This document shows positions 24,831 to 31,808 of a stretch of 64,000 nucleotides of DNA, piece after piece. The first letter of the stretch is position 1, and every line of letters starts with the position of its first letter. The translations under genes were made by a program, and so were the position numbers. A model generated the notes under the pieces. The model did not search any database. It was not told where the DNA came from and saw only the letters and a program-made list of their open reading frames with translations. Location of the stretch: NCBI RefSeq assembly GCF_006717145.1, contig NZ_VFQF01000003.1, forward strand, positions 372,001 through 436,000. Direction: 5' to 3'. This DNA is from Humibacillus xanthopallidus (GTDB lineage: Bacteria; Actinomycetota; Actinomycetes; Actinomycetales; Dermatophilaceae).

Positions 24831-25258
24831 GGCGCACCTCCGAGCCCGCCGGGTCCGCCGGTGCCGGAGACGGTGACCCGGCGACGCTGGTCGGGGCTCG
24901 TCGCCCGCAGCGGCAGGTAGTCGACGACGACCTCGAGGCGCGAGTCGACGGCCGTGACCTGCACGCCCTCGACCCGGATGAGCTCGCCGAGCCACTGTTG
25001 CAGGGCGCCGTGCACGAGGGCCTGGGTCGACTCGGCGAGCGAGTCACCGCTCGGCGCGAAGACGAGGCGCGCGACGCCGCTGCCGAAGTCGGGCCGGTTG
25101 ACCCGCTCACCGGGGCTCGTGAAGAGCACCTGCTCGATGAGCCCCGCGAGATAGGCGTCGTCGTCGGCGAGCGAGGTGCGGCCGCGCAGGTCGAGGCGCA
25201 GCGGGAAGCCGACGTGGTGCGGGGCGTCGGCCCGACGGGGGGAGACGTCGCTGCTCAT
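24827..25258 (-). CDS. eCIS baseplate protein, gp25-like (GPW/gp25 family)
   Basis: This encodes 143 aa. The ATG at 25258 overlaps the PAAR gene stop (ATGA). It carries the gp25 core: FPLRLDLRGRTSLADDDAYLAGLIEQVLFTSPGERVNRPDFGSGVARLVFAP, with the EQVLFTSPGER motif that anchors the first sheath ring. QALVHGALQQWLGELIRVEGVQV follows. This is one of the most conserved proteins of contractile systems and links baseplate to sheath. An upstream in-frame extension to 25432 is a shadow of the PAAR gene and is not used. Confidence 0.95.
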   Translation of the reverse strand: MSSDVSPRRADAPHHVGFPLRLDLRGRTSLADDDAYLAGLIEQVLFTSPGERVNRPDFGSGVARLVFAPSGDSLAESTQALVHGALQQWLGELIRVEGVQVTAVDSRLEVVVDYLPLRATSPDQRRRVTVSGTGGPGGLGGAP

Positions 25259-25572
25259 GACGCACGCACCCGCACCTGGGTCTGCATCGCGATGAGGGGA
25301 ACCCCGGTGGGCACGCACGTGCCCGGCGCGGCCTGGATCGCGAGCGGCTGCTTGCCGGCCGTGACCCGCACGGTGCCGGAGGTGAATGTGCCTGTCACGC
25401 AAGGCCCTCCGACGTTGGTCGGGAAGGGGCAACCGGCAATCGTCCAGGGGCCGCTGAGGAGCACGACCGCCTGCCCGCCGACGGTGACCCGGGGGAAGGC
25501 CGCGGTCGGGGTCGCGGTGCCCTGGTGCGCACAGCTGACCCGCGACCCCTGGCTGAGGAGGAAGCCCGGCAT
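25255..25572 (-). CDS. eCIS spike tip, PAAR-like protein
   Basis: This encodes 105 aa. The ATG at 25572 shares its A with the upstream stop (TGATG), with GGAGGTGAT as the ribosome site. The opening PGFLLSQGSRVSCAHQGTATP, the VGGQAVVLLSGPWTIAGCPFPTNVGGPCVTGTF core and the C-terminal short strands match PAAR-like tip proteins. Cys14, His16 and further Cys/His residues could hold a metal at the apex. It sharpens the spike formed by the neighbouring gp5-like protein and may also carry cargo. Confidence 0.88.
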   Translation of the reverse strand: MPGFLLSQGSRVSCAHQGTATPTAAFPRVTVGGQAVVLLSGPWTIAGCPFPTNVGGPCVTGTFTSGTVRVTAGKQPLAIQAAPGTCVPTGVPLIAMQTQVRVRAS

Positions 25573-26102
25573 CACATCACCTCCAGAGCGCCGTCGTTGA
25601 TCGACACGGAGACGGGCGAGAGGGTGATCTTCGAGGCGCCGACCGAGACCTCGACGCCCGAGCTCGTCGCCGAGATCGAGATGCTCATCGCGACGGCCGG
25701 CGACGAGACGGAGACCTTGATCCCGCCGGCGCCCGGCAGGTCGCTCAGCTCGATGCTCATCGAGTCGGTCTTCAGCACCTTCATCTCGGCGAGCGCCGGG
25801 GTCGCCGGCACCTCGCCGGTGCCCCAGAAGCACCCGCCGAGGATCGGGTTGTTCGGGTTGCCGGCCTCGAACTCGACCCACACGTTCGCCCCGACGGGAG
25901 GCACGAGGAACAGCCCGACGCCGTTGCCGGCATACGGCGAGCTCGGCAGTGCCCAGCTCAGCTGGCCGCTACCGAGTACGGCAGGGCACGAGACCTGCAC
26001 CCGGCCTTGCTGCATGGGGTCGATGTTGTTCTCCACGGTGCCGCGGTACTTGCCGTAGAAGCGCGGTGCGGAGGCGCTCAGCTCGTCGATGTCGACCGGC
26101 AT
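25572..26102 (-). CDS. eCIS spike protein, gp5/VgrG-like (baseplate assembly protein V)
   Basis: This encodes 176 aa, starting one base after the hub gene stop. Residues 10-90 form an OB-fold: FYGKYRGTVENNIDPMQQGRVQVSCPAVLG, then GVGLFLVPPVGANVWVEFEAGNPNNPILGGCFWG, the canonical gp5/gpV sequence. Residues 100-176 are short repeated beta strands (MKVLKTDSMSIELSDLPGAGG, VSVSSPAVAMSISISATSSGVEVSVGASKITLSPVSVSI), expected to wind into a trimeric beta-helix needle. Spike and hub are encoded separately here (gp5 and gp27 types) rather than as one VgrG fusion. Confidence 0.95.
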   Translation of the reverse strand: MPVDIDELSASAPRFYGKYRGTVENNIDPMQQGRVQVSCPAVLGSGQLSWALPSSPYAGNGVGLFLVPPVGANVWVEFEAGNPNNPILGGCFWGTGEVPATPALAEMKVLKTDSMSIELSDLPGAGGIKVSVSSPAVAMSISISATSSGVEVSVGASKITLSPVSVSINDGALEVM

Positions 26103-26103
26103 G

Positions 26104-27246
26104 TCAGACCCTCACGATCGGGACGGTGGCGCCGTAGCCCTCACGGGCGAGCGTGAAGTCGGCGGTGTAACTGCCGGGGCGCACGTGGTGGACGACCTGC
26201 TGGACGTACCAGAGCCCGTCGTTCGACCAGCCGGCACCGCGCAGCCCGACGAGGCCCCGGGGGCGCAGCACGGAGCCGTAGGCGCCGCCGTCGAGGCTGC
26301 CCTGGGCGGTGACGCAGTTGACGCTGCGGTCGGTCATCGACTGCGCGCGGGCGAGGGCGGTGGTCGCGGGCAGGCCGGTGTCGCGGAACTGCCGGGTGCG
26401 CAGGTCGGTCTGGTGGACCGCCCACACGGGCAGGGCGGCGAGCGGCGGGCGGAGGGAGCCGACGGTGCGCACCGGCACGACGGTGCCGAGTCGCGCGTCC
26501 TGCACCTGCCCCTCGACGACCTCGGGCCCGAGCACGTCCTCGCGGAAGGTCGGCGAGCCGGTGACGTTGGTGTCGGGGCCGAGGTCGACCGAGAGCGCCT
26601 TCTGCGGCAGGCCCACGCGCACCGGCGGGCCCCAGTAGAGGGTCGAGAGGCCAGGCACCGGCCCGGGGCTGATGTAGCAGACATACCCGTGGTATGCCGC
26701 GAGCGACTGCAGGTGCCCATAGTCCGTCGCCTGCTGGGTGGGTGTGCGCTCGATGGGCAACGGCGGGTCGAAGACGGGTGGGGGGATCGCCTGGGCGACG
26801 ATGCCCTGGGCGAGGTAGGGCAGGGCGATGGCCTGCACCTGGAGGTAGTCGTCGAGGCCCACGTGCTCGGTGGAGACCTCGTGCCGGTCGAGGAGCAACG
26901 ACACGTCGTGGCCGGTGACCCGCAGCTCGGCGTGCTGTGACGCGCTGCCGGGCGTCAGCTCGGTCTCGGTGACGATGCCGTCGAGGAGCACCTGCGGCAC
27001 GGCACCCATGGTGAGCAGCACGACGACGCGCGCGCCCCCGCGCAGGGGTGACGTCGTGAGCAGCGGCGTGTCGAAGACGGCTGTCGGCCCCGACCGTCCG
27101 GCGTCGAGGGTGATGGTGAAGGCGGAGCGAGCGCCGTCGGACTCGGTCACCGTCACCGACCGCACCCGGGCGGTGACGTCCGGTGGCAGGGGGAGGGGCA
27201 CCGTCGGCCCGGCGAGGACGGTGAGGTGCACTCCCAGCAGCGACAT
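26104..27246 (-). CDS. eCIS spike hub protein, gp27-like
   Basis: This encodes 380 aa and shares one base with the LysM gene stop (TGATG). It has the gp27/late-control-D pattern: an N-terminal barrel with SVTVTESDGARSAFTITLDAGR and VVVLLTMGAVPQVLLDGIVTETELTP, then ELRVTGHDVSLLLDRHE and LDDYLQVQAIALPYLAQ. The second half includes PTQQATDYGHLQSLAAYHGYVCYISPGPVPGLSTLYWGPP and a final barrel WYVQQVVHHVRPGSYTADFTLAREG. It forms the pseudo-hexameric hub that joins the trimeric spike to the hexameric tube. Confidence 0.9.
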   Translation of the reverse strand: MSLLGVHLTVLAGPTVPLPLPPDVTARVRSVTVTESDGARSAFTITLDAGRSGPTAVFDTPLLTTSPLRGGARVVVLLTMGAVPQVLLDGIVTETELTPGSASQHAELRVTGHDVSLLLDRHEVSTEHVGLDDYLQVQAIALPYLAQGIVAQAIPPPVFDPPLPIERTPTQQATDYGHLQSLAAYHGYVCYISPGPVPGLSTLYWGPPVRVGLPQKALSVDLGPDTNVTGSPTFREDVLGPEVVEGQVQDARLGTVVPVRTVGSLRPPLAALPVWAVHQTDLRTRQFRDTGLPATTALARAQSMTDRSVNCVTAQGSLDGGAYGSVLRPRGLVGLRGAGWSNDGLWYVQQVVHHVRPGSYTADFTLAREGYGATVPIVRV

Positions 27247-27548
27247 CAGCCGGTCACCCCCGGCACGGGGACGACGATCTCGGTGCCGACCGCCTCGTCG
27301 TCGACGAGGGCGTCGGGGTCGAGGGCCGCGTTCGCGTCGCAGACCCGCCAGAACCCGAGCGGGTCGCCGGTGTAGCGGAAGCTGATGAGGTCGAGCCGGT
27401 CGCCGGGCACGACGAGGTGCTGGGCCAGCGTCGTGTGGTCGGCGGGGTCGGGCGGGAAGCGGCGGCGGTAGTGGCGCACGAGGCGTCGGGTGCCGTCGTC
27501 GGCGACCGCCTCGTAGGTCGTCGTCTCGACATCGGAGTAGCGCGACAC
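27246..27548 (-). CDS. eCIS LysM-type tail protein
   Basis: This encodes 100 aa from a GTG at 27548, 2 nt after the preceding stop. It matches the short LysM-like proteins of contractile tails: TLAQHLVVPGDRLDLISFRYTGDPLGFWRVCDANAALDPDAL and a closing EIVVPVPG. In longer systems this module is fused to the CIS tube protein encoded just upstream; here the two are separate genes. It probably sits at the tube-baseplate junction. Confidence 0.88.
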   Translation of the reverse strand: MSRYSDVETTTYEAVADDGTRRLVRHYRRRFPPDPADHTTLAQHLVVPGDRLDLISFRYTGDPLGFWRVCDANAALDPDALVDDEAVGTEIVVPVPGVTG

Positions 27549-27550
27549 CG

Positions 27551-28240
27551 TCAGCCCCCGATCGAGACCGAGCCGGAGGCGCCCGCCGAGCCGCCGAGCG
27601 CACCGGCCGCGGCGCCCGCGACCGAGGCCACGGCGGCGACGGACGCCATCGTCTCCTTGAGCACCTGGTGGACGAGGAAGAGCGCGAAGCCGGGGTCGGT
27701 GGGCGAGAGGTCGTTGTAGGAGAGCACCTCGAGGGTGACGTCGACGCTCGCGCGGATCGGCATGAGGGCGGTGGTGAAGGCCTGTTCGCGGATCGTCAGG
27801 CTCTCGACCCGCACGGGCACGACGCGCCCCGGTCCCCAGGCCAGGACGGTCAGCGGCGCCTCGGGTGGCAGGACCTCGATGGTCCCGGCGAGCAGCAGGG
27901 CGGCGTTCGTCACGATGGCCACGCTGTTGGGGTAGAGCAGCATCTCGAGCGTCGCGAGGCGCCCGGCGACGCCGGTCGCGGCCGCGAGGGGGTCACCGCT
28001 CTCGAGGCCGTCCGTCGCATCGAGCTCGACGGTCATCGAGATGCTCTCGGTGGGGGCGCCCCAGATGCGGTGCGCGTCGGACGCCGAGCTGCCGCCCGAC
28101 GGCGCGGCCCGGGGTCGCAGGCTGCGTGTCACCTCGTCGGGGTTGTACTGGAAGATCACGGTGCGCGCGAGCGGGCTCAGCGGGTCGACCGCGACGATCG
28201 CGCCCGGCACCGTGCGCGGGCTCCCGGGGAAGCTGCTCAT
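27551..28240 (-). CDS. eCIS tube-initiator protein (CIS tube family, Pvc7/gp53-like)
   Basis: This encodes 229 aa and is the first gene of the minus operon. It carries the CIS-tube hallmark TVIFQYNPDEVTRSLRPR near the N-terminus, then ESISMTVELDATDGLESGD, LATLEMLLYPN and VLAWGPGRVVPVRVESLTIREQAF. The C-terminal 30 residues are a hydrophobic Ala/Gly stretch. The ATG at 28240 has no ribosome site; it lies exactly 7 nt after a -10-like box (28253-28248), which suggests a leaderless transcript. This layer nucleates the inner tube on the baseplate. Confidence 0.9.
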   Translation of the reverse strand: MSSFPGSPRTVPGAIVAVDPLSPLARTVIFQYNPDEVTRSLRPRAAPSGGSSASDAHRIWGAPTESISMTVELDATDGLESGDPLAAATGVAGRLATLEMLLYPNSVAIVTNAALLLAGTIEVLPPEAPLTVLAWGPGRVVPVRVESLTIREQAFTTALMPIRASVDVTLEVLSYNDLSPTDPGFALFLVHQVLKETMASVAAVASVAGAAAGALGGSAGASGSVSIGG

Positions 28241-28247
28241 GTCGGCG

Positions 28248-28291
28248 ATGGTTCTCGGGTCACGTCACGTCGGTGTCACGCACCTGTCACG
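28248..28291 (-). promoter_or_regulatory. SARP-type promoter of the eCIS baseplate operon (three 11-bp-phased heptamers)
   Basis: Read on the minus strand, the heptamers are CGTGACA (28291-28285), CGTGACA (28280-28274) and CGTGACG (28269-28263), with 4-nt spacers. Nine nucleotides later is a -10-like AACCAT (28253-28248), and 7 nt after that the ATG at 28240. Spacing and core (TGAC) match the arrays at 3522-3565 and 3616-3659. Confidence 0.78.
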
Positions 28292-28494
28292 CCGGGCGAC
28301 CGGGACGAGTTCTGCCGGACCGGCAGTGGGCGAGGCGCCGACGGCGTACCGTCGAAGACTGTCAGGTATCACCGTCCGCGGCTGGGCGCTCTTGACCTGC
28401 AACAGGGTCGGTGCCCGGCGTGGGCGGCTCGTCGTCTTCGGCAGGGACGCCGATCGCGATGAGACGACCCGTGCGATGCGCAGGAGGTGACGTC

Positions 28495-29268
28495 GTGACA
28501 GAGCACTCGGGGGTGCGACTGCCAGGACGAAGGGCAACACCCGTCGTGTCCATCAGGATGCTCGGCGCCTTCGCCGTCGACGTCGACGGCCGGTCCGTCG
28601 CGCTGCCGGCGGGAGCCCAGCGACTCGTGGCCCTGCTGGCGCTGCGTGGCCGGACGGGTCGTAGCCGCCTCGCCGGGCTGCTTTGGTCGGGCACGACCGA
28701 GCACCGGGCTCTCGCGAGCCTGCGCACCGGCATCTGGCGCGTCAACCAGGCGGCGCCGGGGCTCGTCGTCTCGGCGCACGGCATCGTCGAGCTCGGCCTC
28801 GCCGCGGACGTCGACGTCACGGACCTCATCGACCGGGCGCACGCCGTGCTCCAAGGCGCCACCGACACGATCTCCGTCGACGGAGGAGCCGGTCCGGGCG
28901 AGCTGCTCCCCGACTGGGACGACCCCTGGCTCGACGCCGAGCGGGAGCGGCTCCACCAGCTGCGCCTCCACGTCCTCGAGGCCGCGGCCGGCCAGCTCGC
29001 CGAGCAGGGGCGCTACGGGCTCGCGCTCGAGTCAGCCCTCGCGGCGCTGCGCGCCGACGACCTGCGCGAGAGCGCCCACCGGGCCGTCATCTCGATCCAC
29101 CTCGCCGAGGGCAACGTCGCCGAGGCCCGCCGGGCCTTCGACCTCTGCCGCCGCACCTTCGTGGAGGAGCTCGGCATCGAGCCCTCGTCGGCGGTCACCG
29201 CCATGCTGGGCCGAGCATCGGCCGGCCACCCGCGGGGCTCGCTCCACTCGGTCACCCGCGATGCGTGA
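28495..29268 (+). CDS. SARP-family transcriptional activator (winged helix + BTAD)
   Basis: This encodes 257 aa. The GTG at 28495 is chosen because AGGAGGTGA (28482-28490) lies just upstream. Residues 18-105 form the OmpR-like winged helix (IRMLGAFAVDVDGRSVALPAGAQRLVALLALRG, LAGLLWSGTTEHRALASLRTGIWRVN). Residues 120-245 form the bacterial transcriptional activation domain (LEAAAGQLAEQGRYGLALESALAALRADDLRESAHRAVISIHLAEGNVAEARRAFDLCRRTFVEELGIEPSSAV). This is the short SARP layout without NB-ARC or TPR parts. It is divergent from the baseplate operon, and the phased heptamers upstream of all three eCIS transcription units are its predicted targets. Confidence 0.93.
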   Translation: MTEHSGVRLPGRRATPVVSIRMLGAFAVDVDGRSVALPAGAQRLVALLALRGRTGRSRLAGLLWSGTTEHRALASLRTGIWRVNQAAPGLVVSAHGIVELGLAADVDVTDLIDRAHAVLQGATDTISVDGGAGPGELLPDWDDPWLDAERERLHQLRLHVLEAAAGQLAEQGRYGLALESALAALRADDLRESAHRAVISIHLAEGNVAEARRAFDLCRRTFVEELGIEPSSAVTAMLGRASAGHPRGSLHSVTRDA

Positions 29269-29302
29269 CCGCTGACGTATGCCGCGGCATACGTCAGCGG
29301 TC
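29267..29302. terminator. Perfect 36-bp palindrome overlapping the SARP stop codon
   Basis: Two perfectly complementary 18-bp arms (left GACCGCTGACGTATGCCG) meet without a loop. The last two bases of the SARP stop codon belong to the left arm. In RNA it would fold into a very stable hairpin with a tight loop. There is no U-tract, so it may act as a terminator or 3' stabiliser. Its centre contains two opposed copies of the GTATGCCG motif that is frequent in this window. Confidence 0.7.
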
Positions 29303-29332
29303 GTGGTTGCGACAGCGGACCACACCCTTTGA

Positions 29333-29357
29333 TGCACTGGCAGTGCACTATGGTGCA
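29333..29357. promoter_or_regulatory. Operator-like inverted repeats ahead of the XRE-cupin gene
   Basis: TGCACTGGCAGTGCA (29333-29347) is a perfect 7-bp inverted repeat with a one-base centre. It overlaps a second one, TGCAC-TATG-GTGCA (29344-29357). Both lie immediately before the ATG at 29361, where a self-regulating XRE protein would be expected to bind. There is no ribosome site, which suggests a leaderless or near-leaderless transcript. Confidence 0.6.
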
Positions 29358-29360
29358 TGG

Positions 29361-30011
29361 ATGGATGCTGATGCCGAGAGCCTCGCCCGCGCCATTGGCG
29401 AGCGGGTCAGGAGCGAACGAGCCTCGCGCGGTTGGACGCTCGACACGCTCGCTGTCACGTCCGGGCTGAGCCGGCGCGCACTGGTCAACGTCGAGCAGGG
29501 CGCCGCGAACCCCAGCGTCAGCACCCTGCTGCGGCTCAGCGATGCGCTCGGCATCGGCCTGCCCGCCCTCGTGGCGCCGCCGGCGCCCAAGCCGGTGACG
29601 GTGACGCGTGCCGGTGACGGCGCGAGGCTGTGGACCGGCGAGCACGGCGGTCGTGGCGTCCTCGTCGCAGGGACCGAGCCGCCGGACGTGCTCGAGCTCT
29701 GGGACTGGACCCTGGCACCGGGCGACCGCCACGGCAGCGAGGCCCATTCCGAGGGCACGAAGGAGCTGCTCCAGGTGCATGCTGGCAGTGTGACCCTCGT
29801 CGTCGGGGACGAGACCGTCTCGCTGGAGACCGGTGACGCCCTGTCCTTCTCCGGCGACATCGACCACTCGTACGCCAACACCGGCACTGACGAGGCGTGG
29901 TTCTCCCTCACGGTCTTCGAGCCGGGCGTGGGCTCCACAGCGCCGACCGCGCCGACCGCGCTGACCGCGTCGGCATCGCGGACACTGCGGACGGAGCGCG
30001 ACCATGACTGA
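29361..30011 (+). CDS. XRE-family regulator with C-terminal cupin domain
   Basis: This encodes 216 aa. Residues 7-66 are a lambda-repressor-type helix-turn-helix (IGERVRSERASRGWTLDTLAVTSGLSRRALVNVEQGAANPSVSTLLRLSDALGI). Residues 95-190 are a double-stranded beta-helix cupin (LELWDWTLAPGDRHGSEAHSEGTKELLQVHAGSVTLVVGDETVSLETGDALSFSGDIDHSYAN), with His/Glu positions for a metal or small ligand. Such proteins sense a small molecule and repress the adjacent operon. The stop overlaps the next gene by 8 bp, so it heads a four-gene operon and probably controls it through the inverted repeats at its own start. Confidence 0.92.
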   Translation: MDADAESLARAIGERVRSERASRGWTLDTLAVTSGLSRRALVNVEQGAANPSVSTLLRLSDALGIGLPALVAPPAPKPVTVTRAGDGARLWTGEHGGRGVLVAGTEPPDVLELWDWTLAPGDRHGSEAHSEGTKELLQVHAGSVTLVVGDETVSLETGDALSFSGDIDHSYANTGTDEAWFSLTVFEPGVGSTAPTAPTALTASASRTLRTERDHD

Positions 30012-30756
30012 CCACGAGGCACTGATGACCGACCGCCTGGCCCGGGCCGAGGTCGACGCCGGGGTGTTCGCGTTGCGGCCGGACTACCGCGTCCTCATCC
30101 TCAGCGCCGACGGCATCGTCCCGGGCCCGAGCGACGACGGCAACGAGGCCCTGTTGCGCGCCGCCGAAGCCGCGGCCGCAGCAGCGCTGGGTGCCGGCAC
30201 CTCCGTCGAGGAGCTGCCCCACGTGGCTGCGTGGCGCGAGGCCTACCGCGCCTTCGGTGCCAAGCCCCAGCGCACCCGCAACAGCCTTGAGGCGCTGCTG
30301 CGGCGTGCTGACGGCGGGCTGCCGAGGGTCAACCGGCTCACCGACATCTACAACGCGATCTCGGTGCTGCACCAGCTCCCGATCGGCGGGGAGGACCTCG
30401 GCCGGTATGCCGGTGCACCCGCCCTCAGGCGGGCGACCGGGCACGAGGCGTTCGACACGGTCGCAGCCGGTCGCGAGGTCATCGAGCACCCTGAGCCGGG
30501 TGAGGTCGTGTGGTGCGACGACGCCGGTGTCACCTGCCGCCGCTGGAACTGGCGTCAGGGCCGACGCACGCAGCTCACGACCGAGACGGAGCACGCGCTG
30601 TTCATCCTCGACGCGCTCGCCCCGATGGCCGACGCGGCCCTCGAGGCCGCCGCCAATGACCTGACCGTGCACCTGCGGCGCCTCGGCCCCGACGTGCGGA
30701 TCGCCCGGCGTCTCATTGCCGGACCGGCGCTGGCGACGGAGCGGGAGCAGCCGTGA
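30004..30756 (+). CDS. B3/B4 tRNA-editing-domain protein
   Basis: This encodes 250 aa. It has the B3/4 fold of the phenylalanyl-tRNA synthetase beta-chain editing domain as a stand-alone protein: EELPHVAAWREAYRAFGAKPQRTRNSLEALLRRADGG, LPRVNRLTDIYNAISVLHQLPIGGEDLGRYAG and EVVWCDDAGVTCRRWNWRQGRRTQLTTETEHALFILDALAPM. Stand-alone members are thought to hydrolyse mis-charged aminoacyl-tRNA or related small esters; the true substrate is unknown. Pairing with an XRE-cupin regulator recurs in bacteria. It overlaps the next gene by 4 bp (GTGA). Confidence 0.88.
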   Translation: MTDHEALMTDRLARAEVDAGVFALRPDYRVLILSADGIVPGPSDDGNEALLRAAEAAAAAALGAGTSVEELPHVAAWREAYRAFGAKPQRTRNSLEALLRRADGGLPRVNRLTDIYNAISVLHQLPIGGEDLGRYAGAPALRRATGHEAFDTVAAGREVIEHPEPGEVVWCDDAGVTCRRWNWRQGRRTQLTTETEHALFILDALAPMADAALEAAANDLTVHLRRLGPDVRIARRLIAGPALATEREQP

Positions 30757-31091
30757 TCTGCTGCCAGTTCATCTTCCAGCCCGGCACCTACGACGACGAC
30801 TTCCACCGCCTCGACGCAGAGATCGAGCAGTACGCCCGCGACCTCCCCGGGTTCGAGCGCCTGGAGACGTGGGTCGCGCCCGGGGGTGGTGTCGTCAACG
30901 CGACGTACTACTTCGCCGACCGGAAGTCGGTGGCCCTGCTCGCCCGGTTCCCGCAGCACCGTGAGGCCAAGGGTCAGGTGCGCCGCTGGTACGACGGCTA
31001 CCGGATCGTCGTCAGCGAGGTCACGGCGACGTACGGCGACGGTCGGCTGCCCGTGGGCGAGCACCCCGAGGAGAGCGGGCGCGGCTCATGA
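30753..31091 (+). CDS. Dimeric alpha-beta barrel (antibiotic-biosynthesis-monooxygenase-like) protein
   Basis: This encodes 112 aa from a GTG in a GTGA overlap. The strand-helix-strand pattern (ICCQFIFQPGTYDDDFHRLDAEIEQYARDLPGFERLETWVAPGGGVVNATYYFADRKSVALLARFPQHREAKGQVRRWYDGYRIVVSEVTATYGD) fits a ferredoxin-like dimeric alpha-beta barrel of the ABM type. The PQHREAKGQ..RWYDGYRIVV segment is typical. Catalytic function is uncertain, since many such proteins only bind or degrade small ligands. Confidence 0.75.
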   Translation: MICCQFIFQPGTYDDDFHRLDAEIEQYARDLPGFERLETWVAPGGGVVNATYYFADRKSVALLARFPQHREAKGQVRRWYDGYRIVVSEVTATYGDGRLPVGEHPEESGRGS

Positions 31092-31657
31092 CCTTCACAC
31101 CGATCGACGAGACCATGCCGACCGCGCCGGCCACCGAGTCAGCCCTGCTGCTCGTCGTCCCCGTGGCCGAGCCTGCCGTGGCCCGGCACCGGATCGAGTG
31201 GGACGCCGCAGCCCGCGTCGGCGTCCCGGCGCACGTGACGGTCGCCTACCCCTTCAAGCCGGTCGAGCTGCTCGATGACACCGACGTGTCGGTCCTCGTC
31301 GAGCTGTGCGGCGCCGCTCCCGTCCTCGAGGTCACCTTCTCGCGCACCGGGTGGTTCGGTGACGAGGTCCTCTTCCTCGAGCCCGACGACGCGGCACCGG
31401 TCGTCTCGCTGACCCGGCGCATCGAGCGCGCCTTCCCGGACTACCCCGTCTACGGCGGGGTCTATGACGACGTCCGCCCACATCTCACGATCGGGCACCA
31501 GGTCGGGGTCTCCGTCCTGCGTTCTGCCGAGCGCGAGATCCTCCCACACCTGCCCCTGACCCAGACCATCACCCGGGTCGAGCTGTGGCAGGGACCCCCG
31601 TTGGCCGCTGCGACCCCGGGCTGGCACCTCGTGCGTTCCTTCGTCCTGGGTGGCTAG
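31088..31657 (+). CDS. 2H phosphoesterase superfamily protein (2'-5' RNA ligase-like)
   Basis: This encodes 189 aa and starts in an ATGA overlap. Two short motifs, HVTVAYPF (residues about 48-55) and HLTIGH (about 136-141), are the paired HxTx catalytic motifs of the 2H phosphoesterase superfamily. This includes 2'-5' RNA ligases and cyclic nucleotide phosphodiesterases. These enzymes act on cyclic phosphates of RNA ends or small nucleotides. With a tRNA-editing-domain protein in the same operon, a role on tRNA or aminoacyl-nucleotide products is a reasonable guess, not shown. Confidence 0.88.
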   Translation: MTFTPIDETMPTAPATESALLLVVPVAEPAVARHRIEWDAAARVGVPAHVTVAYPFKPVELLDDTDVSVLVELCGAAPVLEVTFSRTGWFGDEVLFLEPDDAAPVVSLTRRIERAFPDYPVYGGVYDDVRPHLTIGHQVGVSVLRSAEREILPHLPLTQTITRVELWQGPPLAAATPGWHLVRSFVLGG

Positions 31658-31684
31658 CCAGGAGCCGCCGCCGCGTGCAGCAGG

Positions 31685-31714
31685 AAGGCGGCCCTTCGGG
31701 GGAAGGACCGCCTT
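31685..31714 (+). terminator. Hairpin after the XRE-cupin operon
   Basis: AAGGCGG (31685-31691) pairs with CCGCCTT (31708-31714), extended inside by CCTTC/GAAGG-type pairing. It lies 28 nt after the stop of the 2H phosphoesterase gene and is followed by GCTGTT. It is a likely intrinsic terminator of the plus-strand operon. Confidence 0.65.
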
Positions 31715-31763
31715 GCTGTTGCCCGGATGCGCCGTCGCCGTGGGCGAAACGCATCGGGACGGT

Positions 31764-31801
31764 GGTGCCCGAGGGGGTGATTCCTGAGTCCCTCGGGCAC
31801 C
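31764..31801 (-). terminator. Hairpin after the doxX-like gene
   Basis: GGTGCCCGAGGG (31764-31775) and CCCTCGGGCACC (31790-31801) form a perfect 12-bp stem with a 14-nt loop, starting 7 nt after the minus-strand stop codon at 31809. It is a good candidate terminator, and the convergent partner of the hairpin at 31685-31714. Confidence 0.75.
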
Positions 31802-31808
31802 GGCCCGC

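Noticed and set aside
3069-28240. Prophage
   Set aside because: There is no integrase, terminase, portal, capsid, lysis or replication gene, while DUF4255, DUF4157 and the AAA+ ATPase are hallmarks of an eCIS.
3703-28240. Type VI secretion system
   Set aside because: No TssJ, TssL, TssM or TssK is present and the tube is of the Afp1/Pvc1 type with a LysM/CIS-tube initiator.
28482-28500. GGTGACG and CGTGACA next to the SARP start as an autoregulatory array
   Set aside because: They are 8 bp apart, not 11, and are formed by the ribosome site and the start codon itself.
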